A stretch of 17,435 bases of DNA from positions 1-17,435 of the forward strand of contig JANYIP010000293.1 in assembly GCA_025361995.1 (NCBI GenBank), written 5' to 3'. Positions 6,679 to 14,597 of this stretch are shown in pieces. The notes under the pieces are model-generated. The model was not told the origin of the DNA. It saw only the letters and a list, made by a program, of their open reading frames with translations, and searched no databases. Origin of the DNA: Streptomycetales bacterium. Lineage in GTDB: Bacteria > Actinomycetota > Actinomycetes > Prado026. The translations under genes were made by a program, and so were the position numbers. Each line of letters begins with the position of its first letter. Position 1 is the stretch's first letter.

Positions 6679-7686
6679 GTGTCCAAGTCTGCGCTGATCA
6701 CCGGCATCACCGGTCAGGACGGGTCGTATCTTGCTGAGCTGTTGCTCGCCAAAGGATACGAAGTACATGGCCTGATCCGCCGATCCTCATCGTTCAACAC
6801 AGAGCGCATCGATCACGTGTACGAAGACCCGCAGCAGCCGCAGCGCCAGCTGACCCTGCACCATGGAGACCTGCACGACGGTGCGGGTCTCGTCTCCCTA
6901 CTGACTCGAATCCAGCCCGACGAGGTCTACCACCTCGGCGCGCAGAGCCACGTCCGTGTCTCCTTCGACATGCCCGTCTACACGGGCGACGTCACCGGGC
7001 TCGGGACTGTCCAGCTGCTCGAGGCGATCCGGTGCATCGGGCTGGACACGAAGTTCTACCAGGCCTCGTCGTCGGAGATGTTCGGCGCCAGTTCGCCCCC
7101 GCAGAACGAGGACACGTACTTCCACCCCAGGTCGCCCTACGGAGTCGCCAAGGTCTACGGCTACTGGATCACACGCAACTACCGCGAGGCCTACGGGATG
7201 TTCGCGGTGAACGGAATCCTCTTCAACCACGAGTCACCGCGCCGGGGAGAGACGTTCGTGACCCGGAAGATCACACGCGCCGTCGCGCGGATCCAGGCGG
7301 GTCTGCAGGACAAGCTGTACCTGGGCAATCTCAACGCGGTTCGTGACTGGGGCTACGCACCCGAGTACGTCGAGGCGATGTGGCGGATGCTCCAGGTCGA
7401 CGAGGCGACTGACTATGTTGTCGCCACGGGGACGGCTCACACGGTGGGCGACTTCGTCAAGCTCGCCTTCGTCCACGCGGGGCTGGAATGGGAGCGCCAC
7501 GTGCAGTTCGACGAGCGCTATCTGCGACCCAGCGAGGTGGACTCACTCATTGGTGACGCCGCCAAGGCCAAGCACGTCCTTGGCTGGGAGGCCACGATAC
7601 ACACGCCCGAGCTGGCCCGACTCATGGTCGACGCGGACATTAGTTCGCTCGAGGACGAGCTTGCCGGCCGATCTGTGCGGCTGTAG
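6679..7686 (+). CDS. gmd: GDP-mannose 4,6-dehydratase
   Basis: A 335-residue extended SDR enzyme that dehydrates GDP-D-mannose to GDP-4-keto-6-deoxy-D-mannose, the precursor that Fcl turns into GDP-L-fucose. The NADP-binding motif is GITGQDGSYL (9-18). The arginine-rich RRSSSFNTERIDH (34-46) and SSSEMFG (130-136) follow, then catalytic Y154-x-x-x-K158 (YGVAK). NHESPRRGETFVTRKITRA (183-201) is a near-diagnostic Gmd block, and RDWGYAPEYVEAMW (222-235) completes the pattern. The start is GTG 6679; the preceding CGAGGA has an 8-base spacer and the protein begins exactly at the first strand. Gmd and fcl are on divergent units here, not adjacent in one operon. The GDP-mannose supply genes are not in the window. 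Confidence 0.97.
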   Translation: MSKSALITGITGQDGSYLAELLLAKGYEVHGLIRRSSSFNTERIDHVYEDPQQPQRQLTLHHGDLHDGAGLVSLLTRIQPDEVYHLGAQSHVRVSFDMPVYTGDVTGLGTVQLLEAIRCIGLDTKFYQASSSEMFGASSPPQNEDTYFHPRSPYGVAKVYGYWITRNYREAYGMFAVNGILFNHESPRRGETFVTRKITRAVARIQAGLQDKLYLGNLNAVRDWGYAPEYVEAMWRMLQVDEATDYVVATGTAHTVGDFVKLAFVHAGLEWERHVQFDERYLRPSEVDSLIGDAAKAKHVLGWEATIHTPELARLMVDADISSLEDELAGRSVRL

Positions 7687-7697
7687 GCAGAATCCGG

Positions 7698-10088
7698 ATG
7701 CGTACCAGAGGGTTGGGCGCGAGGCCCGTGGTCAGGGAGCCAACGCGCAGGGTCGTCCTGGGTTTCGCAGACCAGGGTGTCTCGAGCCTGTCCAACCTCG
7801 CACTGGCTGCGCTCATAGCCCGCGCCGTCGCACCGGTGGAGTTCGGTGCGTTTGCCATTGCCTACGCCGTGTACGTGTTCGCCCTTGGTGCCTCGCTGAG
7901 CCTCAACAGCGAACTGTTCACCATGCGCTACTCGGGGACTTCCGAGGCGGAGCACGCACCCGGGAGTCGGACGGCGATGGGTGGCGCCATCATCGTCGGA
8001 CTGGCCGCGGGGGCTGCAGTCGTTGCCGTTGGGCTCGTAGCGCGCCAGACACATTTCGGACCGATGCTGCTCGTCGTCGGGTTGTCCTTGCCGCTGCTGT
8101 TGCTGCAGGACGCGATCCGCAACCTGTTGATCGCCACCGGACGGCCAGCGCTGGCTCTCGCGGGCGACACCGGGTGGTTGTTGGCCTTCCTCGTCGTCGG
8201 TATGGCTTTTATGGGGCAGGACAAGTCCGCTACGCACCTTCTAGCTACGTGGGCGGCGTCGGGCGCCCTCTCGGCCGTGCTGCTCCTCCTCGTGGTGGGA
8301 CAACGACCCATACTCCGAGACGTCATCCCGGCCTGGCGGCGCAACGCGGCCACTGTGCGCCCACTCTTCGCGGAGTTCTTGGTCGTGGAGGGGTCCTGGC
8401 AGCTGGCCACACTCTTGCTCCCGCTCCTTGTCGGCCTGGCAGCTCTGGCCGGGCTCAGGGCTGCCATGACGGTCTTCGGGCCGTTGAACGTCCTTTTCAA
8501 TGCGGTTCGCAGCGTGTCTGTGCCAGAGCTGGTCCGAGCCCGCAAGCGAGGTAGCTCCGTGGTTCGCGGCTCGATGCTCGTGTCGTTGACCGTCGGAGGG
8601 CTGATGCTCTCGATCATCGGCGTGATCATGTTTGCCCCAAGAAGCTGGGGGGGTTCGATCTTCGGCGCGACCTGGCCGCTCGCCGCCGGTGTGCTACTTC
8701 CTGTGGCTGTTGCGCGTATGGCCGGAGGGCTAGGAACTGGGCCACTTGCCGGTCTGCGAGCGATGTCGGCAACCCGAGCCAGTTTTCGTGCGCGATCCTC
8801 GGGCGCAGTAGTCGGACTCATCCTGACGCTTCTCGGCGGGCTGTTCGGCGGTGTGTGGTGGGCCGCCTGGGGGATGGCAACAGGCGCGGTCTTGACGATC
8901 CTCCTTCTGTGGCATCAACTCATCCGCGAAGCCCGCCGTGTTGGCGCCGTTCCACAGCCGGAGTTGGCCCGGGAAGCCAGTCAGCGTCCTTCGGTCCTGT
9001 GGATCACCAACATCCCAGTGCCCTATCGTGTGCCCGTCTGGCGGCGTCTCACCGCGTACACGGACCTCCACGTCTGCTTCCAAGCCCACTCGGAGCCCAA
9101 TCGGGGCTGGGACCTCAGCGACGACCTTCAAGGCATCAGCCACACATTCTCACGCGCGTTGCGCCTGCCGGGCGCGTCTACGCCCCTCTACCTCCCGAGC
9201 CGCCGTGTCGCGGAGGCGCTTCGATCGCGTCAGTGGGACCTCGTCGTGATTGACGGATGGGAGTCACCCGCCTACTGGCAGGCACGAGTTCTTGCACGTC
9301 GCGGGGGTGTGCCGGTCCTGGCGATGTACCGGAGCACGCTGCAGACGCGCCGCTTCGTACGCGGGCCGATCGCCATGCTCCGCAGATGGTTCCTCCGGTC
9401 GTGCTTGGCTGTAGTGACCGCAGGCGAGGCATCGCTCGCCGCTGTCCGTGCGGACGGTGTCGCGTCCGAGCGAGTGTTCAGCGTGTTCAACCCGGTCGAT
9501 GTCGACCGGATCTCGGCAGAGGCGACAGCGGCCCGGGCGACAGGTCGGCCAAGGCGCGGGCACCACTACCTGGTGGTCGGTCAACTCATCGGCCGAAAGA
9601 ACGTCGAGAGCATCCTCACGGCCTTCGCGGCAGCGGCGGAGGGGGATGACAGTCTCAGTCTGGCTGGGGTTGGTCCGCTCGAGTCCGATCTTCGATGTCA
9701 GGTGCGGCGGCTGGGTCTCGAGGGCCGCGTGACCTTCCTTGGATCAGTCGCGCCCAGTGAGATGGGTGGCCTCTACGGCCGATCTAGCACGCTGGTCCTA
9801 GCGTCTACCGAAGAGGTCTGGGGGCTTGTCGTCAACGAGGCACTCGCAGCCGGCATTCATGCGGTCGTGAGTGAGGCGGCCGGAGTCGCTGAGTCCGTAC
9901 GTGCCATGCCAGGCGTCTTCGTCAGCGTTCCTACCAGCAGTGCTCTCGAAGCGGCTCTGCGCGCGAGCAGAGCAGCGTGGACCGGCCCGATTCACGACCC
10001 CCAGATCTTGGCCCACGGCCCCGCCGCGCTCACCGATGTCATCCTGGGAACCGTTGCCGGCGAGCTGCAGGGCGCTAGCCATGGCTGA
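7698..10088 (+). CDS. Fusion protein: Wzx-like oligosaccharide flippase plus GT4 glycosyltransferase
   Basis: A single 796-residue open frame carries two modules. Residues 1 to about 410 are polytopic, with about 11-12 membrane helices. The N-terminal block (FADQGVSSLSNLALAALIAR, then VEFGAFAIAYAVY) is like the polysaccharide translocase (Wzx/MATE-type) family that flips lipid-linked repeat units. Residues 411-431 are a short polar linker. About 432-796 form a GT-B, GT4-type glycosyltransferase: VLWITNIPVPYR at 433-444, FNPVD (597-601), VVGQLIGRKNV (626-636), and the donor-binding E-x7-E at E706 and E714 in EEVWGLVVNEALA. If the flippase has an even number of helices, the GT module is cytoplasmic, where it would extend the lipid-linked sugar. 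These are normally separate proteins. ATG 7698 follows gmd by 11 bases; the RBS is weak. The 3' end overlaps the next gene by 8 bases. Confidence 0.88.
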   Translation: MRTRGLGARPVVREPTRRVVLGFADQGVSSLSNLALAALIARAVAPVEFGAFAIAYAVYVFALGASLSLNSELFTMRYSGTSEAEHAPGSRTAMGGAIIVGLAAGAAVVAVGLVARQTHFGPMLLVVGLSLPLLLLQDAIRNLLIATGRPALALAGDTGWLLAFLVVGMAFMGQDKSATHLLATWAASGALSAVLLLLVVGQRPILRDVIPAWRRNAATVRPLFAEFLVVEGSWQLATLLLPLLVGLAALAGLRAAMTVFGPLNVLFNAVRSVSVPELVRARKRGSSVVRGSMLVSLTVGGLMLSIIGVIMFAPRSWGGSIFGATWPLAAGVLLPVAVARMAGGLGTGPLAGLRAMSATRASFRARSSGAVVGLILTLLGGLFGGVWWAAWGMATGAVLTILLLWHQLIREARRVGAVPQPELAREASQRPSVLWITNIPVPYRVPVWRRLTAYTDLHVCFQAHSEPNRGWDLSDDLQGISHTFSRALRLPGASTPLYLPSRRVAEALRSRQWDLVVIDGWESPAYWQARVLARRGGVPVLAMYRSTLQTRRFVRGPIAMLRRWFLRSCLAVVTAGEASLAAVRADGVASERVFSVFNPVDVDRISAEATAARATGRPRRGHHYLVVGQLIGRKNVESILTAFAAAAEGDDSLSLAGVGPLESDLRCQVRRLGLEGRVTFLGSVAPSEMGGLYGRSSTLVLASTEEVWGLVVNEALAAGIHAVVSEAAGVAESVRAMPGVFVSVPTSSALEAALRASRAAWTGPIHDPQILAHGPAALTDVILGTVAGELQGASHG

Positions 10089-10611
10089 CCCCCGCGGTCG
10101 CAGCCTTCGCGCGTTCACTGGCGTCGGCTACGACAAGCAACGGGGCCGCGGGTGGCAGGTGGCCTGGTTCGTGACGCAGCGCCTGCTCTTCGCGAAGTGG
10201 TTCCTTCCCGCCCGACTTCGCCCACCACTGTTGCGCATGTTCGGTGCGACGATCGGTCAACGCGTCTATATCCGCCACGGTGTACGTGTCCACTGGCCCT
10301 GGAAGCTCGTTGCAGCCGACGACGTCTGGATAGGCGAGGGCGTCTGGCTGCTCAATCTCGAGCCGATCTCGATCGGCCACGACGTGTGCATCTCCCAGGA
10401 GGCGCTGCTGTGCACGGGGAGTCACGACCTGCGCTCGCCCACGTTTGAGTTCGACAACGCTCCGATCGATATCGAGCCGGAGGCATGGGTGGGGGCGCGG
10501 GCGATCGTGCTACGTGGCGTCACCGTAGGGCGCGGTTCGGTGGTGGGTGCGGGCGCGGTTGTGAGTCGCAACGTCGCTCCCTGGCAGACCTTGGCTGGGG
10601 CTCCTCGGTGA
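10081..10611 (+). CDS. WcaF-like left-handed beta-helix acyltransferase
   Basis: A 176-residue hexapeptide-repeat acyltransferase, most like the WcaF family that O-acetylates colanic-acid-type repeat units with acetyl-CoA. The N-terminal part contains a hydrophobic patch (WQVAWFVTQRLLFAKWFLP, 25-43). It is followed by repeats such as IGQRVYI, ADDVWIGEGVWLLNLEPISIGHDVCIS and WVGARAIVLRGVTVGRGSVVGAGAVV (137-161). The likely catalytic His is H115 in CTGSHDLRSPTFE. ATG 10081 was chosen over the GTG upstream at 9871 because the latter would run about 200 bases through the GT4 coding region. The protein ends LAGAPR, where relatives usually continue several residues past a G-x-P-A turn; its end overlaps the next start (GTGA, 10608-10611). 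Confidence 0.88.
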   Translation: MADPRGRSLRAFTGVGYDKQRGRGWQVAWFVTQRLLFAKWFLPARLRPPLLRMFGATIGQRVYIRHGVRVHWPWKLVAADDVWIGEGVWLLNLEPISIGHDVCISQEALLCTGSHDLRSPTFEFDNAPIDIEPEAWVGARAIVLRGVTVGRGSVVGAGAVVSRNVAPWQTLAGAPR

Positions 10612-11726
10612 AGGTGACCCACGTTCTCACCCTGGTCAGCTCGACCGGGGAGTATGGCGGGCCGCAGGCTGTTGCGGACAATCTCGCTGGCGCACTCACT
10701 GCGCTAGGTCACCAAGTGGAGGTGATCGCAGGCAGACGCACCCTCGATGTGAGCGCCTCAGCTGCGATGACCTCGCGAGTCATCGCCGTGCCGGTCCGGC
10801 GGTTGATGCCTCGCGGCGGGGTCAGTGAGCTGTTCGGGTGGCGGATGCTCACGCAGATCGTCGGTGCGGTTCGTCGTGCCGACGTGGTCCACATCCACTT
10901 CGCCAGGGATGCTGTGCCCGTGGTTGCCGCAGTCGTAGCGCTAGTCGTGCGCCGGCCGTACGTGGTACAGACGCATGGGATGGTGCAACCCGATCGAAGG
11001 CCGGGTGTCCGTTTTGGAGATCGTTTTGTGTTCGCGCCGCTGCTACGGCGGGCATCCGAGCGGCTCGTCCTCACGGAAACCGAGCGAGCGAGCATTCAGG
11101 CCGTTGCGGGGCGTGAGTGCTCGGCTGTCGTGCTGCCCAACGGGAACCGCCGGGCCGTTGATGAAGTCGAAGGCGAGCACGCACGCGAGGCTCTCTTCCT
11201 TGCAAGGATCCACCCGCGGAAGCGCGTGATGGATTTCGCGCGCGCCGCGGTTCTGTCTGGGGAGTCGGGGATCCGCTTCCGCGTCGTGGGACCTGATGGC
11301 GGCCAGCTGGCTGAGCTCCTCCAGTTCATGCAGGATGACTCGTCCGGGAGCCTTGTATATGAAGGCGCGCTTGCGCCAAGAGCCGTTCGGGCGCGCCTGA
11401 TTCGTTCGGGAGTATTTGTCCTGCCGAGCGAAGCAGAGCCGTTCCCGATGGCGGTCGTCGAGGCACTGCAAGCAGGGTTGCCCTGTGTGGTCACCGAGTC
11501 GTGTGCCATCGCTCCGATGCTCTCGCAGAGCGGCGCGGCTCTCGTTGTCCCTGACGGAAGGCCCGATCTCCTGGCGGGGGCAGTCCGGCAGATCCTGGAC
11601 GCTCCCGGTGTTTGGCAGAACATGAGACAGGCAGCGTTGCGGCTCTCAGAGGAAGAATTGAACTTAGAGCGAATCTGCGTCGAACTCGCGGAAATCTACG
11701 GAACCGCTGTCGCCAGCACGCCCTGA
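10608..11726 (+). CDS. GT4-family glycosyltransferase
   Basis: A 372-residue GT-B fold enzyme of the GT4 family, predicted to transfer a sugar from a nucleotide donor to the lipid-linked repeat unit on the cytoplasmic side. The N-terminal domain begins VTHVLTLVSSTGEYGGPQ (3-20), with the glycine loop expected at the domain start, then ADVVHIHFAR (91-100) and VVQTHGM (119-125). The C-terminal domain has LFLARIHPRKRV (196-207) and LPSEAEPFPMAVVEALQAG (272-290), with the E-x7-E pair E277/E285. The GTG 10608 start overlaps the acyltransferase stop; although the frame is open to 10485, this start places the first strand at the N-terminus. It is the last gene of the + strand unit and converges on the wzy-like gene across 14 bases. 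Donor and linkage are unknown. Confidence 0.9.
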   Translation: MKVTHVLTLVSSTGEYGGPQAVADNLAGALTALGHQVEVIAGRRTLDVSASAAMTSRVIAVPVRRLMPRGGVSELFGWRMLTQIVGAVRRADVVHIHFARDAVPVVAAVVALVVRRPYVVQTHGMVQPDRRPGVRFGDRFVFAPLLRRASERLVLTETERASIQAVAGRECSAVVLPNGNRRAVDEVEGEHAREALFLARIHPRKRVMDFARAAVLSGESGIRFRVVGPDGGQLAELLQFMQDDSSGSLVYEGALAPRAVRARLIRSGVFVLPSEAEPFPMAVVEALQAGLPCVVTESCAIAPMLSQSGAALVVPDGRPDLLAGAVRQILDAPGVWQNMRQAALRLSEEELNLERICVELAEIYGTAVASTP

Positions 11727-11740
11727 GTCGCCACCATCGG

Positions 11741-13060
11741 TCAAGCCGGGACGAGTTCACGATCGGGCGTCGAGGACTCGTGTACTCGGGAGCCACGATG
11801 GATCAAGCGGACGATGGCGACGGCAATTCCGATTGCAGCGAGATAGTAGAGGAGCCTCGAGCTGGAGCGAAGGTTGTACTGCGTGACAGTGACACAGATC
11901 AACAGGGTCGTGCCGGTCAACGCCATCCCCATGACCGACACCATTGCCGCCGTTCCGGCGCTCCTCAGTCTCCACAGCCAAGCGAGGAGCAGCCCGGTGA
12001 TCAGGAAGAATCCGAACACGGCGACCACGCCGAAGTGCCCCAGCTCGCCGATTGCGTTGTAGGGCGTGTAGTCGTTCAGACGAAGGTAGGGGGCCACCGA
12101 GTACCAGTCGGTCATGCCACCCGGTAGCGGGTTCACAGAGACCTTGAGCGTCTCCTCGGTCACGCCGCCACCGACGTTGGCGACGAAGTACGTGAGGGGA
12201 TATCCGAACATAACATTCGACAGGGCTGCCGATGAAGACTGAGCACCGATCGAGATTGGATCACTCAGGAGCGCCGTTGCGTAGCCGTAGAGCCCATGCT
12301 CGGACAGCCCGCGGAGTGCCAGCGGAAGGCTCAGAGTAAAGAATGATGCGACGGCTGCGCTCGTGAGGGCCAGCGTCGTGCGGAACCAGCCGCGGTGAAT
12401 CGGTGACAGCACATAGGCCGCCGCGACAAGTGTCGGTACCAGAGCGAGGAGTCGCGTTCCAAGAGCGAACAGGACGATGGTGTAGGCCACGAGGCCCACG
12501 GTTCCAAGAGCTCGGCGCCCGAGCGAGTTGTCGCTGAGCGCCAGCACAGTGACCGCCAGCACGCCGACGGGGACCAACGCCTTGCCGAGTGAGAATGCAC
12601 CTCCGGCGGTGCCGACAAGATAGTACTGGCGTAGCCAGAGATCGCCGGGACCAACGGAGTAGACGATGAGGGCGAGTGGAACCAGGCCACCTGCGACGAG
12701 GCCGGACAAAGGCACTCGTGAGGTCACGCGGGAGAGATCAAGAACCTCGACGGCTACCTTGATCGGTCGTACGACCATGGAGCCGAGAGCAATTCCGACA
12801 CCGGCGGTCAGGAATAGGGGGAGAGTCTGATCTGCCTGTGCGTTGGACATGTCAAGGACCGCTGAGACACCGCCCCGGGTCGCGCTGAGTGAAGGGCTGA
12901 GAAGGTAGCCCAGCAAGCCATATCCCCAGAAGAAGGTCACGCCGACCGATGGAGCGCTGAGGTAGTCGTAGCCGCGGCCGGACATCGCGCGGAGCACCAG
13001 GGCTCCGGACAGCGCGATGAGCGCCGCGACTCCCAGTCGTGGGCTGACGAGGGCGGCCAT
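11741..13060 (-). CDS. Wzy-like O-antigen/capsule repeat-unit polymerase
   Basis: A 439-residue polytopic membrane protein with roughly 10-12 hydrophobic segments and one long hydrophilic loop (about 250-335), the usual Wzy architecture. In that loop, N310-P-L-P-G-G and YTPYNAIGELGHFG (331-344) resemble the conserved N-P-L-P and E-x-x-x-F-G elements of O-antigen polymerases. It would join flipped repeat units on the outer membrane face. Overall Wzy sequences diverge strongly, so the call rests on topology, motifs and locus. Start: ATG 13060 has no clear RBS. In-frame codons upstream (through at least 13099) encode further hydrophobic residues (LGLGGCSLALAVGL), suggesting translation may begin earlier, inside the glycosyltransferase gene, at an unrecognised or non-standard start. 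The gap to that gene is 17 bases. Confidence 0.8.
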   Translation of the reverse strand: MAALVSPRLGVAALIALSGALVLRAMSGRGYDYLSAPSVGVTFFWGYGLLGYLLSPSLSATRGGVSAVLDMSNAQADQTLPLFLTAGVGIALGSMVVRPIKVAVEVLDLSRVTSRVPLSGLVAGGLVPLALIVYSVGPGDLWLRQYYLVGTAGGAFSLGKALVPVGVLAVTVLALSDNSLGRRALGTVGLVAYTIVLFALGTRLLALVPTLVAAAYVLSPIHRGWFRTTLALTSAAVASFFTLSLPLALRGLSEHGLYGYATALLSDPISIGAQSSSAALSNVMFGYPLTYFVANVGGGVTEETLKVSVNPLPGGMTDWYSVAPYLRLNDYTPYNAIGELGHFGVVAVFGFFLITGLLLAWLWRLRSAGTAAMVSVMGMALTGTTLLICVTVTQYNLRSSSRLLYYLAAIGIAVAIVRLIHRGSRVHESSTPDRELVPA

Positions 13061-13077
13061 AAGTCCAACGGCAAGGG

Positions 13078-14460
13078 CTAGTGAACACCCTCCGAGACCG
13101 AGTGTTCGGTTGATGACAGCCTCCCTTGCGAGCTTGGCATCGCGAGCGGGCCGACAGGAACGGTGTCTGGTGGGAGGTCGAGCAGGTCACGCACAAACTC
13201 GCGCAGCTTGGGCATGGCGCTGCTGAGTCCTAGATGAGTTGTCGCGTAGATCCGGCCTTCTGCTCCGAGATCCTGGCGAAGTCCCGGGTCGCCCTGCAGC
13301 CGGAGGATACCGGCCGCAAGTTCGTCCGGGTCTCCGGGAAGGACGCAGATCCCGCCACCGCTGCGGGCAATCTCTTTGCGCGTCATGCCCTCGCTTGGCA
13401 CAGCCCCAAGCACGGGGCGCCCGGAGGTGAGGTATGACGTGAGCTTGCTCGGCAACGACATGTCCATGCATGTCGAGCGTTCGTTCACGAGCAGGACGTC
13501 AGCGCCGGCGAGCGCAATCGGGTAGAGGTGCATATCAACGGGGTCGAGGAACGTTACGTTCGGAAGGCCGTTTGCCTCGACCTCGAACGCATGCCGCTGG
13601 GATCCGTCACCGAGAAATATCACACGGACGTCCGTGCTGCCCTGATCTTGGAGCGCCCGGGCGGCCCGCACAACGTTGCTGAGGTCTTGCTTGAGACCCA
13701 TGTTTCCCGTGTGCAGGGCCACAAACTCCCGGCCGTCCCAGCCCAGCTGGATGCGTGCGTCCAGTCGGGTGGCGGTCGTGGTCGAGATGTGGCTGTAGTT
13801 CGGAGTGACGCTCACACGTCGGCTTGCGACTCCGTGCGCGACGAGCACTTCTTTGAAGGCGGTACTGATCACAGCCACCCGATCGGCGTCCTTCAGTGCC
13901 GAGACCTCGGCTCGGCCGACTGCCCCCGCGACTCGGCCGCCACCCGGAATCCCCGACTGGTCGGCCGCTCTGCCCATGAGGTCCTGGACGATCGCGCCAA
14001 AAGGCACACGATTCCGTCGAGCCAGCGTCGCCCCGGTGCGCAGCGCCGAGAGGGTGGGACTCACCGCGATCACTGCGTCGGGCCGAAGGGAACGCGAAGC
14101 GAGACTGCTCGAGAGCAGGAACGTTGCCTCATAAAGCCCGCGACGAGCAGCACTTTGGCGCGACGGTACGTGGTGACCGCACCGCACGACGGAGACCCCG
14201 TTCAGCTCCTCCTCGACCCGAAGGCGACCGCGATAGACGGGATCCACCGTCCAGGCAGGGTAGTGAGGCATCCCTGCGAGAACGGTGACTTGTGCCCCTT
14301 CGTGCGCCAGGTATTCGCACAGTCCCGTGGTGTATGGGGCGATCCCCGTCGTCTCTGGTGCGTAGTTGATGCCCACGACGACGATGTGCTTGCCCGAGAA
14401 CATCAGGTCGGCACGTCCTGCCCTGCGGCGCGAAGCGCGCTCGGACGGAGTGGTGGTCAC
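13078..14460 (-). CDS. WcaI-like GT4 glycosyltransferase
   Basis: A 460-residue GT-B glycosyltransferase. The N-terminal strand and loop VVVGINYAPETTGIAPYTTG (27-46), plus MPHYPAW (64-70), are characteristic of the colanic-acid WcaI-like group, usually acting on lipid-linked intermediates at the cytoplasmic face. AIVQDLMGRAADQSG (156-170) and LHTGNMGLKQDL (249-260) follow. The late donor-site region is ERSTCMDMSLPSKLTSYLTSGRPVLG (327-352), with S-x-P-S-K in place of a plain E-x7-E. The frame begins at GTG 14460; GGAAG sits just upstream. ATG 14403 (M20) is an alternative that would drop a basic extension. In relatives this enzyme often adds fucose, which would fit Gmd/Fcl, but the donor is an inference. 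It leads the - strand pair with the wzy-like gene. Confidence 0.88.
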   Translation of the reverse strand: MTTTPSERASRRRAGRADLMFSGKHIVVVGINYAPETTGIAPYTTGLCEYLAHEGAQVTVLAGMPHYPAWTVDPVYRGRLRVEEELNGVSVVRCGHHVPSRQSAARRGLYEATFLLSSSLASRSLRPDAVIAVSPTLSALRTGATLARRNRVPFGAIVQDLMGRAADQSGIPGGGRVAGAVGRAEVSALKDADRVAVISTAFKEVLVAHGVASRRVSVTPNYSHISTTTATRLDARIQLGWDGREFVALHTGNMGLKQDLSNVVRAARALQDQGSTDVRVIFLGDGSQRHAFEVEANGLPNVTFLDPVDMHLYPIALAGADVLLVNERSTCMDMSLPSKLTSYLTSGRPVLGAVPSEGMTRKEIARSGGGICVLPGDPDELAAGILRLQGDPGLRQDLGAEGRIYATTHLGLSSAMPKLREFVRDLLDLPPDTVPVGPLAMPSSQGRLSSTEHSVSEGVH

Positions 14461-14481
14461 GCGCTTCCATCGACCGATGAG

Positions 14482-14548
14482 CCGTTCAGGTGAAGGAAAA
14501 CCTCTGCGGCCGTTGGTCCGTACAGGTGAAGGCGGGGACGTTCACCTG
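14482..14548. promoter_or_regulatory. Three CAGGTGAA motifs in the divergent promoter region
   Basis: The 137 bases between the WcaI-like gene (-) and the initiating transferase (+) hold three copies of the octamer CAGGTGAA. Two are direct (14487-14494 and 14523-14530) and one inverted (14541-14548, read as TTCACCTG). The first two lie in 15-base matches with one difference (14482-14496 and 14518-14532), 36 bases apart. The second and third can form an 8-bp hairpin with a 10-base loop. Position and symmetry suggest an operator for a regulator of both divergent units; an RNA hairpin in the + strand leader is the alternative. I see no confident -10/-35 boxes. Confidence 0.5.
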
Positions 14549-14582
14549 CTCCGAAATCGTGCCGATGAGAGAGGGGGAGATC

Positions 14583-14589
14583 GAGGAGG
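14583..14589 (+). promoter_or_regulatory. Strong Shine-Dalgarno deciding the start of the initiating transferase
   Basis: GAGGAGG lies 8 bases before GTG 14598. No comparable site precedes the other in-frame candidates: GTG 14490 and ATG 14565 lack one, and ATG 14607 would have a 17-base spacer. This supports GTG 14598 as the start. Confidence 0.75.
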
Positions 14590-14597
14590 TCAGGCGC

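Noticed and set aside
7343..8554. A 403-codon + strand frame across the end of gmd and the start of the flippase
   Set aside because: It is the +1 shadow of two well-supported genes; its product is Arg/Pro/Thr-rich with no recognisable domain, as out-of-frame reading of high-GC DNA gives.
11727..11740. Bidirectional terminator between the converging GT4 and wzy-like genes
   Set aside because: The 14-base gap and its flanks contain no inverted repeat.
13528..14493. A 321-codon + strand frame opposite the WcaI-like gene
   Set aside because: Antisense shadow; the - strand frame has strong glycosyltransferase motifs and this one has none.
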